From Lachnospiraceae bacterium (lineage in GTDB: Bacteria > Bacillota > Clostridia > Lachnospirales > Lachnospiraceae), in NCBI GenBank assembly GCA_021203465.1, contig JAJQBC010000081.1, positions 1 to 37,126 of the forward strand: 37,126 nucleotides of DNA, in the 5' to 3' direction. Below are positions 16,005-24,843 of the stretch, in pieces. A model generated the notes under the pieces. It was not told where the DNA came from. It did no database searches and worked only from the letters and a program-made list of their open reading frames with translations. How positions within the stretch are numbered: position 1 is the first letter of the stretch; each line of letters starts with the position of its first letter. The position numbers were made by a program, and so were the translations under genes.

Positions 16005-16937
16005 ATGCAGATCAGTATTCTGCTCGCACAGCAGATCGTAAAACTGTTCCTCATGATTTTGGTGGGGTATATTCTTGTAAAACTGAAAATTCTGGACAGC
16101 AAGGACAGTCAGGTAATCTCAAAAATTCTGCTGTATGCGGTCCTGCCCTGTTCCATCGTCAGTGCGTTTCTGGTGGATATCACACCGGACGTTGTAGAAG
16201 GGCTGAAGCTGACGCTGGTCGCCGCTGTGCTTCTCCAGACCCTTCTGCTGCTCTGCAGCCATATCCTGCGCCGCATCTTCCGACTCGACGAGGTAGAGCT
16301 GACTTCTGTTTATTACTCTAATACCGGAAACCTGATCCTCCCGATCGTAAGCTATATGCTCGGAGCAGACTGGATCATCTACGCCTGCTCCTATCTGTGT
16401 GTCCAGACCGTATTTCTCTGGTCACACTGCCGTATGCTGCTGAGCGGGGCGAAAGAATTTCACCTGAAAGATCTTCTCCTGAACATCAATATGATAGCGG
16501 TCTTCGTCGGCCTTTTTCTGCTTATCACTGGTTTTCCCGTTCCGGAGCTGCTCGGATCTACCGTGGATACGATAGCCGCCACCGTCGGTCCCTTAAGCAT
16601 GTTCGTGATCGGCATGCTCATCGCGGACAGCGACCTGAAGCGGATCTTCACGAATCCACGCATCTATTTCATCTCATTTCTGCGGCTGATCTGTCTGCCA
16701 CTGCTCGGACTTGTCATTTTAAAGATCAGCGGCCTTACTGTCTGGATCGAAGGGGCGAAAACGCTTCTTATGATCACCTGTTTTGCAGTCGCGTCGCCGA
16801 CCGCCACCAGCGTGACGCAGTTCTGTCTGCTCTACGGACACGATTCCCGCTATGCGGGAGAAATCAACGTCATGACGACGCTCCTGTCAATTGTCTCCAT
16901 GCCGATGATCATCGCTCTTTTCCAGATCTTCCTGTAA
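16005..16937 (+). CDS. AEC (auxin efflux carrier) family transporter
   Basis: This 310-residue membrane protein has two bundles of hydrophobic helices, as in the AEC family, which contains bacterial malate/malonate and other organic-acid carriers. Typical features are the first-helix pattern QIVKLFLMILVGYILVKL, the VLPCSIVSAFL segment, YSNTGNLILPIV and a C-terminal ATSVTQFCLLYG segment. The ATG follows AGAGGA. Its 3' end overlaps the convergent YdcF-like gene by 51 bases. The substrate is unknown. Proximity to the KDG locus may suggest an acid, but it has its own promoter. Confidence 0.88.
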   Translation: MQISILLAQQIVKLFLMILVGYILVKLKILDSKDSQVISKILLYAVLPCSIVSAFLVDITPDVVEGLKLTLVAAVLLQTLLLLCSHILRRIFRLDEVELTSVYYSNTGNLILPIVSYMLGADWIIYACSYLCVQTVFLWSHCRMLLSGAKEFHLKDLLLNINMIAVFVGLFLLITGFPVPELLGSTVDTIAATVGPLSMFVIGMLIADSDLKRIFTNPRIYFISFLRLICLPLLGLVILKISGLTVWIEGAKTLLMITCFAVASPTATSVTQFCLLYGHDSRYAGEINVMTTLLSIVSMPMIIALFQIFL

Positions 16938-17522
16938 AAAGAGGTCCCGCTGTTTTTTTCGATATTCCTGAAAAATATTCCCAAACTGTGTACCGCAGTG
17001 CTCTACCTCGCGCAAGACCAGCTCTGTGGACGCCTCGGACTTATACCAGTTCCCGCGGCTGATCCCCTTCGTCACGACAGGGCAGACGAGAATCCTCGCC
17101 TCCGGAAAGCAGACCTGATAGTAAAGGCTCGCGCGGCGCGCATGATAAGCCTGACAGCAGAGAATCGCCGTTCGGATCACAAGTCCTGCAGCGTCGGTCA
17201 CGCGGCGTGAAAACATCGCATTCTCATAAGTATACGTGGACTCTGCCTCCTGCAGGACTGCCTCCCGTGGCACACCCTCCCTTTCGAGAATATCGCACAG
17301 AAACGCGCACTCCGTCTCAAAACGGGGATCGCCCGTAAAGTGCCCGACGAGCTTCCCATATTTGCCGGAAACCAGAATATGCGGCGCATAGCCCTCCCGC
17401 CAGAGCACGGCGGCGCGCCGCGCCAGCACGCCCTCGTCCGAGCCGGGAATGAAGATCATGTCCGCCTTCTCCGGCTCGTCCTCCAGAAAAATAAAATCCG
17501 TATAGGCATCTACAAAGCTCAT
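16887..17522 (-). CDS. YdcF-like protein (DUF218)
   Basis: This 211-residue protein has the DUF218/YdcF Rossmann-like pattern: DMIFIPGSDEGVLARRAAVLWREG, then HILVSGKYG, a central ESTYTYENAMFSRR, and TAILCCQAYHARRA. Related proteins bind nucleotide-type cofactors or act on envelope precursors. No signal peptide or membrane segment is visible. The last 17 codons are antisense to the end of the AEC transporter gene and are charged and low in homology, so the natural end may have drifted. It overlaps the upstream aminotransferase gene by 4 bases and is therefore cotranscribed with it. Confidence 0.85.
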   Translation of the reverse strand: MSFVDAYTDFIFLEDEPEKADMIFIPGSDEGVLARRAAVLWREGYAPHILVSGKYGKLVGHFTGDPRFETECAFLCDILEREGVPREAVLQEAESTYTYENAMFSRRVTDAAGLVIRTAILCCQAYHARRASLYYQVCFPEARILVCPVVTKGISRGNWYKSEASTELVLREVEHCGTQFGNIFQEYRKKQRDLFLQEDLEKSDDHRHGDN

Positions 17523-18688
17523 GATTTTAAAATTCCGCTCTCATCAATCAAACGGACCGCCTGCCCGATCGTCTCCACCGGGTAGACAAGCGCCATGCGC
17601 ACGTAACCTTCCCCAAGACTGCCAAAGGCTGTACCCGGCGTGACAATGACGCCGGTTCTTTCCATCAGCTCGAGCACAAATTTCTCGCTGCTATCATAAT
17701 TCTTTGGGATCGGCGCCCATACGAACATCGTCCCCTGTCCGTCCGGCACATCCCACCCGATACCCGTTAGGCCGCGGCAGAGCGCGTGGCAGCGCTCCTC
17801 ATAGGCTCTGCACTGCTCCTTCACGCTGTCCTGCGGACCGGTGAGCGCGGCGATCGCCGCCTTCTGGATCGGCAGGAAGATACCGTAGTCAATCTGAGAG
17901 CGGACATTCTTGAAGCGCGCGATCATCTCCCGGTTCCCAAGCGCAAAAGAAATCCGCATCCCTGTCATATTGTAGGATTTCGACAGGGAATAGAACTCAA
18001 TGCCGACATCCATCGCACCCTCGTAGGACAGGAAGGATTTGCCTTCCCTGCCGCCGAACACAATGTCCGCGTAGGCGTTATCGTGGAGCAACATGACATT
18101 GTACTTCTTCGCGAAGGCGATCGCCCCGCGGTAAAAGTCATCATCCGCAACCGAGCAGACCGGGTTCGCCGGGTAGGACAAAATCATAAACTTCGCCCGG
18201 CGCGCACTCTCCTCCGGAATATCCCGGAAATCCGGCAGGAAATTGTTCTCACGGTAGAGCGGGTAGGTCTCGAGCTTCGCGCCCATCAGTTCCGGACCCG
18301 CGCCGAAGACCGGATAGCCCGGATTCGGCACCAGCACCGTGTCCCCCGGGTCACAGAGCGCCAGCGCGATATGCGCCATGCCCTCCTGCGAGCCGTACAT
18401 GCTCATGATCTGATCTGTTGCAAGCTCCACGCCAAAGCGGCTTCTGTAAAAATCGCTGACCGCCTGCAAAAGCTCCGGCCGGTCCGCCAGCGCGTACTTG
18501 TAATTTTCCGGATCACGGCAGGCCTCCACCATCTCCTCCATGATATGCGCAGGCGGCGCAAAATCCGGCGTCCCCACAGAAAAGTTGTAGACCTTGCGGC
18601 CTTCCGCGATCAATTCGTTCTTCTTCGCGTTCAGCACGGAGAAGATACCTTCCGGCATGTCCGAACGTCTGGAAAATGTGAGTTCCAT
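17519..18688 (-). CDS. Class I/II pyridoxal-phosphate aminotransferase
   Basis: This 389-residue fold-type I aminotransferase has the usual landmarks: YGSQEGMAHIALAL, PNPGYPVF, the SYPANPVC cofactor/substrate segment, Asp203 in LHDNAYADIVF, and the Schiff-base Lys237 in SLSKSYNMTGMR. It resembles alanine-type and LL-diaminopimelate aminotransferases in this fold subgroup. I cannot fix the substrate. The ATG at 18688 follows AGGGAG. The longer frame starting at 18724 lacks a ribosome site. It is paired with the YdcF-like gene and divergent from the DUF1292 gene. Confidence 0.9.
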   Translation of the reverse strand: MELTFSRRSDMPEGIFSVLNAKKNELIAEGRKVYNFSVGTPDFAPPAHIMEEMVEACRDPENYKYALADRPELLQAVSDFYRSRFGVELATDQIMSMYGSQEGMAHIALALCDPGDTVLVPNPGYPVFGAGPELMGAKLETYPLYRENNFLPDFRDIPEESARRAKFMILSYPANPVCSVADDDFYRGAIAFAKKYNVMLLHDNAYADIVFGGREGKSFLSYEGAMDVGIEFYSLSKSYNMTGMRISFALGNREMIARFKNVRSQIDYGIFLPIQKAAIAALTGPQDSVKEQCRAYEERCHALCRGLTGIGWDVPDGQGTMFVWAPIPKNYDSSEKFVLELMERTGVIVTPGTAFGSLGEGYVRMALVYPVETIGQAVRLIDESGILKS

Positions 18689-18718
18689 ACTATTTCTCCC
18701 TTCGTATTCAGATGGGGC

Positions 18719-18747
18719 TTGCAAATCTCCCCTACTTCTGTTATGTT
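18719..18747 (+). promoter_or_regulatory. Possible promoter of the DUF1292 gene
   Basis: TTGCAA (18719-18724) and TATGTT (18742-18747) are 17 bases apart, 30 bases upstream of the DUF1292 start codon. The -10 box is weak. Confidence 0.4.
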
Positions 18748-18777
18748 AAAGAAAAATCTGTTGAGAGGTATATACTG

Positions 18778-19131
18778 ATGGCCAATACATGTGATGAAGC
18801 AAAATGTACCGGAGACTGCTCTACCTGCAGTGCCCAGGATTTAACCGTGACCCTGACTCTGGACGACGACACGCAGGTCGAATGCGCGATCGTCGGTATT
18901 TATGAGGTTGGGAAGCGGCAGTACATCGCTCTGCTCCCGCTCGACAAGAACGGCGAGAACCAGGACGGTGAGGTCTATCTCTACCGCTATGAGACGAGCC
19001 CATCCGGAGCACCCGTACTCGGCAACATCGAGAGCGACGAGGAGTATGAGGCGGCTTCCGAGGGCTTTGACGAGATGCTCGACTCCATGGAGTACGACGA
19101 ACTCATACCGGAGGAGGAAGTGGACGCTTAG
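18778..19131 (+). CDS. DUF1292 (YrzB-like) protein
   Basis: This 117-residue acidic protein contains the DUF1292 core: [20 protein letters not shown], then [10 protein letters not shown] and EVYLYRYE. A Cys-rich N-terminus ([13 protein letters not shown]) precedes it and a strongly acidic tail follows. The four cysteines in the first 20 residues could bind a metal. The family is widespread in Firmicutes and its role is unknown. The ATG at 18778 follows GAGAGG. The stop overlaps the convergent smpB gene by 4 bases. Confidence 0.88.
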   Translation: MANTCDEAKCTGDCSTCSAQDLTVTLTLDDDTQVECAIVGIYEVGKRQYIALLPLDKNGENQDGEVYLYRYETSPSGAPVLGNIESDEEYEAASEGFDEMLDSMEYDELIPEEEVDA

Positions 19132-19595
19132 TATAAATGTTTCACTTTAAAATCGCGCTCCGTCTCGCGGCGCAGGTCTTTCTTTGCGATATCCGCGCGC
19201 TTGTCGTAGAGCTTCTTGCCGCGGGCGAGCCCGATCTCCACCTTCGCGAGATTTCCCTTGAAATAGACACGCAAGGGGACGATCGTATAGCCCTTCTCGG
19301 CGGTCTTCCCGAGCAGTTTATTGATTTCAGCTTTGTGCAGCAGAAGCTTGCGCACGCGCAACGGGTCGCGGTTAAAAATATTTCCCTTCTCATAGGGGCT
19401 GATATGCATACGATAGATGAAGACCTCGCCCTTATCGATCTTCACGAAGGACTCCTTGATGCTGCACTTTCCCATGCGCAGGGACTTCACCTCCGTGCCA
19501 TGCAGGGAGATCCCCGCCTCAAAGGTATCCTCGATAAAATAATCGTGGTAGGCCTTTTTATTATTTGCAATCAGTTTCACACTGTCTTTTCCCAT
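19128..19595 (-). CDS. smpB: SsrA-binding protein SmpB
   Basis: This 155-residue protein binds tmRNA and brings it to stalled ribosomes for trans-translation. The beginning ([22 protein letters not shown]), the [20 protein letters not shown] segment, the [13 protein letters not shown] stretch and the basic C-terminal [16 protein letters not shown] are all standard. The ATG follows GGAGGAATT. secG lies upstream on the same strand. The RNase R gene that usually separates secG and smpB in Firmicutes is absent, and no tmRNA gene is adjacent. Confidence 0.97.
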   Translation of the reverse strand: MGKDSVKLIANNKKAYHDYFIEDTFEAGISLHGTEVKSLRMGKCSIKESFVKIDKGEVFIYRMHISPYEKGNIFNRDPLRVRKLLLHKAEINKLLGKTAEKGYTIVPLRVYFKGNLAKVEIGLARGKKLYDKRADIAKKDLRRETERDFKVKHLY

Positions 19596-19667
19596 AATTC
19601 CTCCAAAACCTCATCCGACGGTGCCATTTTCTCAAAGGATACAAAAACGGCAATCTGATACCAGAAA

Positions 19668-19695
19668 GGCACTCCTGCTTATGTACAGAAGTGCC
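19668..19695 (-). terminator. Hairpin between secG and smpB, weak terminator
   Basis: On the minus strand a 10-pair stem (19695-19686 with 19677-19668; one G-U pair) has an 8-base loop and is followed only by TTTCTGGT. It may partly terminate secG transcripts or process the message before smpB. Confidence 0.5.
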
Positions 19696-19747
19696 CACTC
19701 ATTACCTTCCGGCAGGCCGTTATGTGAAATGTTGGCGAGACAGTGCG

Positions 19748-19987
19748 CTAGAATACGCTCAGGTTCAGAACGATTGCCAGAACAAAAAACAGCACCAGCA
19801 GGATCTTTGTCCCCTTCGCGATGGTGCCCTCCATCGAACGGCCCTTATTCTTTCCCCAGTAGGTCTCCGCCGCACCCGCGAGTGCACCGAGTCCATCGGA
19901 CTTTCCCTCCTGCATAAGCACCAGCACCGTCGCCACAATACATATCAATACAAATATCGCCATGAGAATGTATCTCAGAATCTGCAT
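19748..19987 (-). CDS. secG: Preprotein translocase subunit SecG
   Basis: This 79-residue membrane protein has two transmembrane segments (about residues 3-24 and 57-77). Between them is the SecG loop with the QEGKSDGLGALAG and TYWGKNKGRS motifs. It is the small accessory subunit of the SecYEG channel. The ATG at 19987 is 7 bases after AGGAGG. The GTG two codons earlier lies too close to that site. The gene has its own promoter, whose -35 box overlaps the stop codon of the ABC ATPase gene. Confidence 0.95.
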   Translation of the reverse strand: MQILRYILMAIFVLICIVATVLVLMQEGKSDGLGALAGAAETYWGKNKGRSMEGTIAKGTKILLVLFFVLAIVLNLSVF

Positions 19988-20017
19988 TTTCACACCTCCT
20001 ATGCGTCAAACAAAAGC

Positions 20018-20046
20018 ATTGTAGCACAGCTTTCCAAAAATTACAA
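20018..20046 (-). promoter_or_regulatory. secG promoter
   Basis: On the minus strand TTGTAA (20046-20041) and TACAAT (20023-20018) are separated by 17 bases, 30 bases upstream of the secG start codon. The -35 box includes the stop codon of the upstream ABC ATPase gene. Confidence 0.65.
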
Positions 20047-20763
20047 CACCTTTGCGAGGAAACTTTTCAGTCTTTCGTTCTGCGGATTCCCAAAAAATTC
20101 CCGCGGCTCATTCTCCTCCATGACGACACCCTCATCGATAAACATGACGCGTGTGGCCACCTCCCGGGCAAAGCCCATCTCGTGCGTCACGACCACCATC
20201 GTCATGCCTTCATCCGCGAGCTTCTTCATGAGTTCCAGCACTTCGCCGACCATCTCCGGGTCAAGCGCGGATGTCGGCTCGTCAAAGAGCATGACCTTGG
20301 GCTTCATCGCGAGGGAACGCACGATTGCAATCCGCTGCTTCTGTCCGCCGGAGAGCTGATTCGGATAGGAATCTGCCTTGTCCTCCAGATTCACGAGCTT
20401 CAAAAGCCGCATCGCTTCCTGCTCCGCCTCGGATTTGTTCATGATCTTCGCGCGCTGCGGGGCAAGCGTGATATTGTCCTTCACCGTCAGGTTTGCGAAC
20501 AGATTGAAGTGCTGGAACACCATACCCATGTGCTGCCGCACTTTGTTAATATCCGTCTTCGGATCGGTGATCTCCTGCCCGTCGAAGACGATCCTACCTG
20601 CGGTCGGCTGTTCGAGCAGATTCAGACAACGCAGGAAGGTAGACTTGCCGGAGCCGGACGGTCCGACGATAACGACCTTCTCGCCCGGAGCAATGTGCGT
20701 GTCAATCTGTTTGATCACCTGATGATCCCCAAATGATTTCGATAAGCCTTTAACGTATATCAC
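20041..20763 (-). CDS. Polar amino-acid ABC transporter, ATP-binding protein
   Basis: This 240-residue ATPase of the GlnQ/HisP group powers amino-acid uptake. The Walker A motif is [16 protein letters not shown], the Q-loop lies in [16 protein letters not shown], the signature is [16 protein letters not shown] and the Walker B is [12 protein letters not shown]. Translation appears to start at GTG (20763), 14 bases before the end of the permease gene, with GGGAGG upstream. This overlap indicates coupling to the permease. Confidence 0.96.
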   Translation of the reverse strand: MIYVKGLSKSFGDHQVIKQIDTHIAPGEKVVIVGPSGSGKSTFLRCLNLLEQPTAGRIVFDGQEITDPKTDINKVRQHMGMVFQHFNLFANLTVKDNITLAPQRAKIMNKSEAEQEAMRLLKLVNLEDKADSYPNQLSGGQKQRIAIVRSLAMKPKVMLFDEPTSALDPEMVGEVLELMKKLADEGMTMVVVTHEMGFAREVATRVMFIDEGVVMEENEPREFFGNPQNERLKSFLAKVL

Positions 20764-21481
20764 TCTGTCTGAGCCTCCCTTCTAGTTTTCCAAGCAGCCA
20801 GGTCAGGAACATAACCATGACAAGGTAAATAGCCGCAATCGCGAAGAACGGCACGAAGGCCTGATAGGTCTTCGACTGGATGATCATCGCGCCCTTGGTC
20901 AGGTCCTTGAGGCCGATGACCGTCACGATCGATGTCTCCTTGAGCAGCGTGATCATCTCATTTCCAAGCGCCGGGAGCACATTCTTGAAGGCCTGCGGAA
21001 TGATGATGAAACGCATCGTGTCCGCGTAGCTCATGCCGAGGGAACGGCCCGCCTCCATCTGCCCTGCGTCGATCGACATGATGCCGGAGCGGATGATCTC
21101 CGCGATGTACGCACCGGAGTTGATGCCGAAGCTAAGAATCGCGCAGCGGATCATATTGCTGTCCGTCGCGCGGGCGCTGGCCCAGATGACGAACCACATG
21201 ATCAGCAGCTGCACCATCGTGGGCGTCCCGCGGATCACGGTCAGATAGACCTTGCAGACCCCGTTCAGGAATTTCAGAACCGGTCCTCTCTTATTTACCG
21301 GCTGCTGATCGTGCGCCGAACGAATGATCGCGATGATCACGCCGATCACCAGACCCAGAATCAGCGCAAACACCGTCACAAGCAGCGTGATCCCGATTCC
21401 GCGGACAAAATACTGGTAGTTATTGTCCAGTATGAAGGTCTGATAAAGACCCAGCTGCAGGCTGCTGATTAATTTTTCCAA
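20750..21481 (-). CDS. Polar amino-acid ABC transporter, permease
   Basis: This 243-residue inner-membrane protein of the HisM/GlnP type has about five transmembrane segments. It carries the EAA loop that contacts the ATPase ([19 protein letters not shown], followed by [16 protein letters not shown]). Translation appears to start at a TTG codon (21481) placed after GGGGGAG, which is unusual. A strong terminator-like hairpin separates it from the binding-protein gene, so it is probably made at lower level than the binding protein. Confidence 0.95.
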   Translation of the reverse strand: MEKLISSLQLGLYQTFILDNNYQYFVRGIGITLLVTVFALILGLVIGVIIAIIRSAHDQQPVNKRGPVLKFLNGVCKVYLTVIRGTPTMVQLLIMWFVIWASARATDSNMIRCAILSFGINSGAYIAEIIRSGIMSIDAGQMEAGRSLGMSYADTMRFIIIPQAFKNVLPALGNEMITLLKETSIVTVIGLKDLTKGAMIIQSKTYQAFVPFFAIAAIYLVMVMFLTWLLGKLEGRLRQSDIR

Positions 21482-21499
21482 GTCGTCTCCCCCTTTCAG

Positions 21500-21535
21500 A
21501 AAAAAAGGGTGTTCAGTTCTTTATGCTGAACACCC
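21500..21535 (-). terminator. Intra-operon terminator/attenuator after the binding-protein gene
   Basis: On the minus strand a perfect 10-pair stem GGGTGTTCAG / CTGAACACCC (21535-21526 with 21516-21507) is followed by seven T residues. It lies between the binding-protein and permease genes. Partial read-through would give much more binding protein than membrane components, as is common for ABC importers. Confidence 0.85.
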
Positions 21536-21627
21536 CCGTTGATGCTCTTTCCATGGCTGTCCTTTTTTCATGCGGACCGCAGCTGCCTCACCGGACCAGC
21601 TACCTCACACAAGACCCGGGCGAGCCT

Positions 21628-22518
21628 TTACTCTGCTGTAATATAGGTATCGAGGATACTCTGCACCGTGCCGTCCTCAATCAGCTCCGCGAGCGCCGTG
21701 TTCAGTGCGTCGAGCAGCGCCTCATTGTCCTTGGACACCGCAATCGCGTAATCCTCTACGACATACTCCGTCTCCAGAATCTCGAGTCCCTCATTTGCCT
21801 CCACATAGGAGAGCGCCGGCTGCTCGTCGATGACCACACAGTCCACCTTGCCCTGCAGCAGAGCCTGCACCGCGGTCGCGCCGTTCGTGTAAGCGATCAC
21901 TCTGTCCTCGCCGTAATCGTCGGAGCAGTAGGTATGTCCGGTCGTGCCTTCCTGCACGCCGATCAGGATGTCCTCATTCGACAGGTCGTCCACCGACGTG
22001 ATCTCGGAGCCTTCCGGCACAATAATTACCTGAATCCCGGTCGCGTAGGAGTCCGTAAAGTTCACGTTCTCCAGCCTGTCCTCGGTCACGGTCATGCCCG
22101 CGATGCCGACGTCAATCTTGCCGGACTGCACGGAAGTGATGATGGACGAGAAATCCATGTCCACGATCTCAAGCGTAAGGCCGAGCTTCTCTGCCAGCGC
22201 CTCCGCGATCTCCGCGTCGATGCCGACGATCTCATCCGCGTCATCATAATACTCGTAGGGCGGGAACGCCGCGTTCGTACCCATCGTCAACACGCCTTCG
22301 GTAACGGTCGTCACCTCAGCTGCTTCCTCAGACTCTTCCGCCACTTCTTCTGTCTCCTCCACGGCCTCGGCCTCTTCCTCGGCAACCTCTTCTTCGGTCT
22401 CCGCTTCCGTCGTCTCCTCTGCCGTGTCCGCTGTCGTCGAGCTGCTGCTTCCACATCCGGCAAGAAGCGCTGCCGCCATGCTCAGGCAAAGAACCGCACT
22501 TACGATTTTCTTTTTCAT
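21628..22518 (-). CDS. Amino-acid ABC transporter substrate-binding lipoprotein
   Basis: This 296-residue lipoprotein starts with a signal peptide ending in the lipobox LLAGC (Cys22). A linker of about 45 residues follows, made almost entirely of Glu, Ala and Thr. The SBP_bac_3 domain then opens at LTMGTNAAFPPYEYY and includes GIDAEIAEALAEKLGL, GMTVTEDRLENVNFTDSY and IGVQEGTTG. It captures a polar amino acid outside the membrane for the downstream permease and ATPase. The ATG at 22518 follows GGAGGAG. The longer open frame upstream is not translated, because the promoter lies inside it. Confidence 0.95.
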   Translation of the reverse strand: MKKKIVSAVLCLSMAAALLAGCGSSSSTTADTAEETTEAETEEEVAEEEAEAVEETEEVAEESEEAAEVTTVTEGVLTMGTNAAFPPYEYYDDADEIVGIDAEIAEALAEKLGLTLEIVDMDFSSIITSVQSGKIDVGIAGMTVTEDRLENVNFTDSYATGIQVIIVPEGSEITSVDDLSNEDILIGVQEGTTGHTYCSDDYGEDRVIAYTNGATAVQALLQGKVDCVVIDEQPALSYVEANEGLEILETEYVVEDYAIAVSKDNEALLDALNTALAELIEDGTVQSILDTYITAE

Positions 22519-22573
22519 AATGTCTCCTCCTGTAAATTGATCTTCGCGGATTTTCCGAAACCCGCTTGCACCT

Positions 22574-22601
22574 ATTATATAGGAAACTTCACGAAATGCA
22601 A
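22574..22601 (-). promoter_or_regulatory. Promoter of the amino-acid ABC operon
   Basis: On the minus strand TTGCAT (22601-22596) and TATAAT (22579-22574) are 16 bases apart. The start point near 22567 leaves a leader of about 50 bases before the lipoprotein gene. Confidence 0.7.
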
Positions 22602-22698
22602 GTTTTTTTGCATAATTTACTGTAAAAGTCTGGACGGCGGCTATGCGGACTGCATACTCTAAAGAGCACAAGTGCTTGCGACGCGGAGCAGCTGACTT

Positions 22699-23241
22699 TC
22701 ATATTTCATATCTTCGATAAATTCTTCCCTCCAGATTCTTCCATAGAAACGTCCCGTCCTCATAGCTCATGTAGCTATGCTCGCTGCCCTCCTTCGGGAT
22801 CGCCACCGAACCGGGATTCATATAGACATAATCCTCATGCTCGCGGCAGACCGGCACATGCGTGTGGCCATGCAGAAGGATATCGCCCTTTCCCAGCATC
22901 GGAAGGTTTCCCTCGTGGAACACATGCCCGTGCGTCAGGAAGATCATCCGCCCGCGCTCGTAGAGGAAACCGTAATCCGCCAGAATCGGAAACTCCAGCA
23001 CCATCTGGTCGACCTCGGCGTCGCAGTTGCCACGCACGCAGAGAATTTTTTTCTTCAATGGGTTCAGCATCGCGATGACCTCCTTCGGCGCATAGCCCTC
23101 CGGCAGCTCATTCCGCGGCCCGTGGTAGAGGATATCGCCGAGCAAGATCAGGCGATCGGCCTGCTCCCTCTCATAAGCCTCCAACAATTTCCCGCAGTAA
23201 TATGCGGAGCCGTGAATATCAGACGCGATCAGCAGCTTCAT
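22699..23241 (-). CDS. YfcE-type metallophosphoesterase
   Basis: This 180-residue phosphodiesterase of the YfcE/MJ0936 family keeps all metal-binding motifs: ASDIHGSAYY (Asp8, His10), LLGDILYHGPRN, RGNCDAE, LTHGH and HGHTHVPV, ending with NPGSVAIPK. Members hydrolyse phosphodiesters with Mn or Ni. The gene overlaps the end of the upstream AAA ATPase gene by 23 bases, so it belongs to the Fic-VWA-MoxR transcription unit. Confidence 0.93.
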   Translation of the reverse strand: MKLLIASDIHGSAYYCGKLLEAYEREQADRLILLGDILYHGPRNELPEGYAPKEVIAMLNPLKKKILCVRGNCDAEVDQMVLEFPILADYGFLYERGRMIFLTHGHVFHEGNLPMLGKGDILLHGHTHVPVCREHEDYVYMNPGSVAIPKEGSEHSYMSYEDGTFLWKNLEGRIYRRYEI

Positions 23242-24730
23242 ACAATCCCTCCACTTCTTCTATCTGTTTTATAAGCCTCTGCTCCATACTTTTTATATCC
23301 TGCAATGCTGCAAATTCCGATCTATCAAAACCAAGGCTCGCAAAATCGCCGTGCCGCCGCAGGCCGAGCAGCCAGTCGGCCAGCTCCTCTTCCTCACCAA
23401 ACATCTCTGCTACAAAGTCCGTCATCCGGTTCAGAAAGCCACAGAGAGCCCCTCGCTCCCGTTCGAGAGCCTTTTCTTCCTGCAGGAGTCGGCTTTCCCG
23501 TTCTGTTCCTTTGTGTCCGCTCTCACCATCGGACAATGTTCCGCCTGTTCTTTCCGACAGTTCCCCCAATCTCACATCTACCCACTGCTCGATGCGCTCC
23601 TCCTGCTCCTTCAGAAGCCCATACTCCTTCCTGACCTTCCGCGCATGAACACGCTGCCGCAGGAATTCCTCCAGTGACAGGTTACCGGATTCATAGCGCT
23701 CCCACACCTCTTTCAAGCGTTTCCGCTTTCGCTGCTTTTCTCCAAACGCCGTCAGCCGCTGGGAGGCCGCCGACAGCAGATGCTGAATAAACATACAGCG
23801 TACGTCCGCTCCGGCCGCCTTCAGTTCCTCCTTCAGCACGGATATTTCCTCCGGCGTCAGCCGTCCGTCCAGCAGCTCCGGGATCCGATAAGTACCCAGA
23901 CAGCGAAGGTACAGCCGGTAGTAGGCATCAAAATCCGCCGCCGTCTCCCTGCTCCGCAGAAATTCCTCCATAAACGTGTGCGTGACGGTAAGCCCCTGCC
24001 GTTCGTATTCCTTCAGTACGCTCGACAAATCCTCCCAGCCTCTGGCCGTGACGAACTCTGATTTTTCCCGCGTCAGCGTCACGCGATAGAACTGCTCCGG
24101 CTTCATCTCCAGATAGGAGAGAACCGCCGGATGCACGCCGCTGGGCAGCGCATAGTCCTTCCAGACACCAAAATCCGCCTCCACCTCCAGCGTCCGCACG
24201 CGGTCGAGCGCCGCCATATCGAGCTCACGCGCGGAGCGGTTGAATTCCGGCGGATTGCCGGCCGCGACGATGACCCAGCCCTCCGGAACCGGATGCGTAC
24301 CAAAGGTCTTGAACTGCAGAAGCTGCAGCACGGTCGGAATCAGCGTCTCCGAGACACAGTTGATCTCGTCCAGAAAGAGGATCCCCTCGCGGTAGCCCGT
24401 CTCTTTCATATAAGCATAGAGCGAAGCAATGATTTCGCTCAGCGTATACTCCGTCGCTGTGTACGTTTTTCCGTCAAATTCCCGTTTCACAAGCTCCGGC
24501 AGCCCCACCGCACTCTGCCTGGTGTGGTGTGTCATCGCGTAGGAGACAATTCCCACACCGCAGAGCCGGGCTGCCTGCCAGGCGATCGCCGTCTTGCCGA
24601 TGCCGGGCGGCCCCATGATGAGAAGCGGGCGCTGCCGCTCAGACGGGACGCGAAGGCTCCCCTCCTCGTCCCTGGCCGTGTAGGCTTTCACACTCCTTAT
24701 GATCTCCTCGCGCGCTTCCTGTATGTTCAT
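23219..24730 (-). CDS. MoxR-type AAA+ ATPase with long C-terminal helical region
   Basis: This 503-residue protein has an N-terminal AAA+ domain of MoxR type: Walker A GPPGIGKT (40-47), Walker B ILFLDEIN (117-124), sensor 1 AAGNP (156-160) and an arginine-rich ALDRVRT. From about residue 280 the protein is strongly helical and charged, with likely coiled coil at about 340-470. The next gene upstream encodes a VWA-domain partner. Together they fit MoxR/VWA pairs that remodel or activate target proteins. The ATG at 24730 follows AAGGAG. The upstream extension of 28 residues has no ribosome site. Confidence 0.88.
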   Translation of the reverse strand: MNIQEAREEIIRSVKAYTARDEEGSLRVPSERQRPLLIMGPPGIGKTAIAWQAARLCGVGIVSYAMTHHTRQSAVGLPELVKREFDGKTYTATEYTLSEIIASLYAYMKETGYREGILFLDEINCVSETLIPTVLQLLQFKTFGTHPVPEGWVIVAAGNPPEFNRSARELDMAALDRVRTLEVEADFGVWKDYALPSGVHPAVLSYLEMKPEQFYRVTLTREKSEFVTARGWEDLSSVLKEYERQGLTVTHTFMEEFLRSRETAADFDAYYRLYLRCLGTYRIPELLDGRLTPEEISVLKEELKAAGADVRCMFIQHLLSAASQRLTAFGEKQRKRKRLKEVWERYESGNLSLEEFLRQRVHARKVRKEYGLLKEQEERIEQWVDVRLGELSERTGGTLSDGESGHKGTERESRLLQEEKALERERGALCGFLNRMTDFVAEMFGEEEELADWLLGLRRHGDFASLGFDRSEFAALQDIKSMEQRLIKQIEEVEGLYEAADRV

Positions 24731-24843
24731 TTGATACTCCTTTTTCCTGCAGGAAATCTTTGGCAAAAATTCCGGCAACAGCTTCGAAGACTTCCTGCTT
24801 ACATGCAAAAACACACCAACTCAGAATCTGCGGATATATCTGT

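Noticed and set aside
19596-19747. tmRNA gene next to smpB
   Set aside because: The interval is too short, and neither a tRNA-like end nor a tag reading frame can be recognised.
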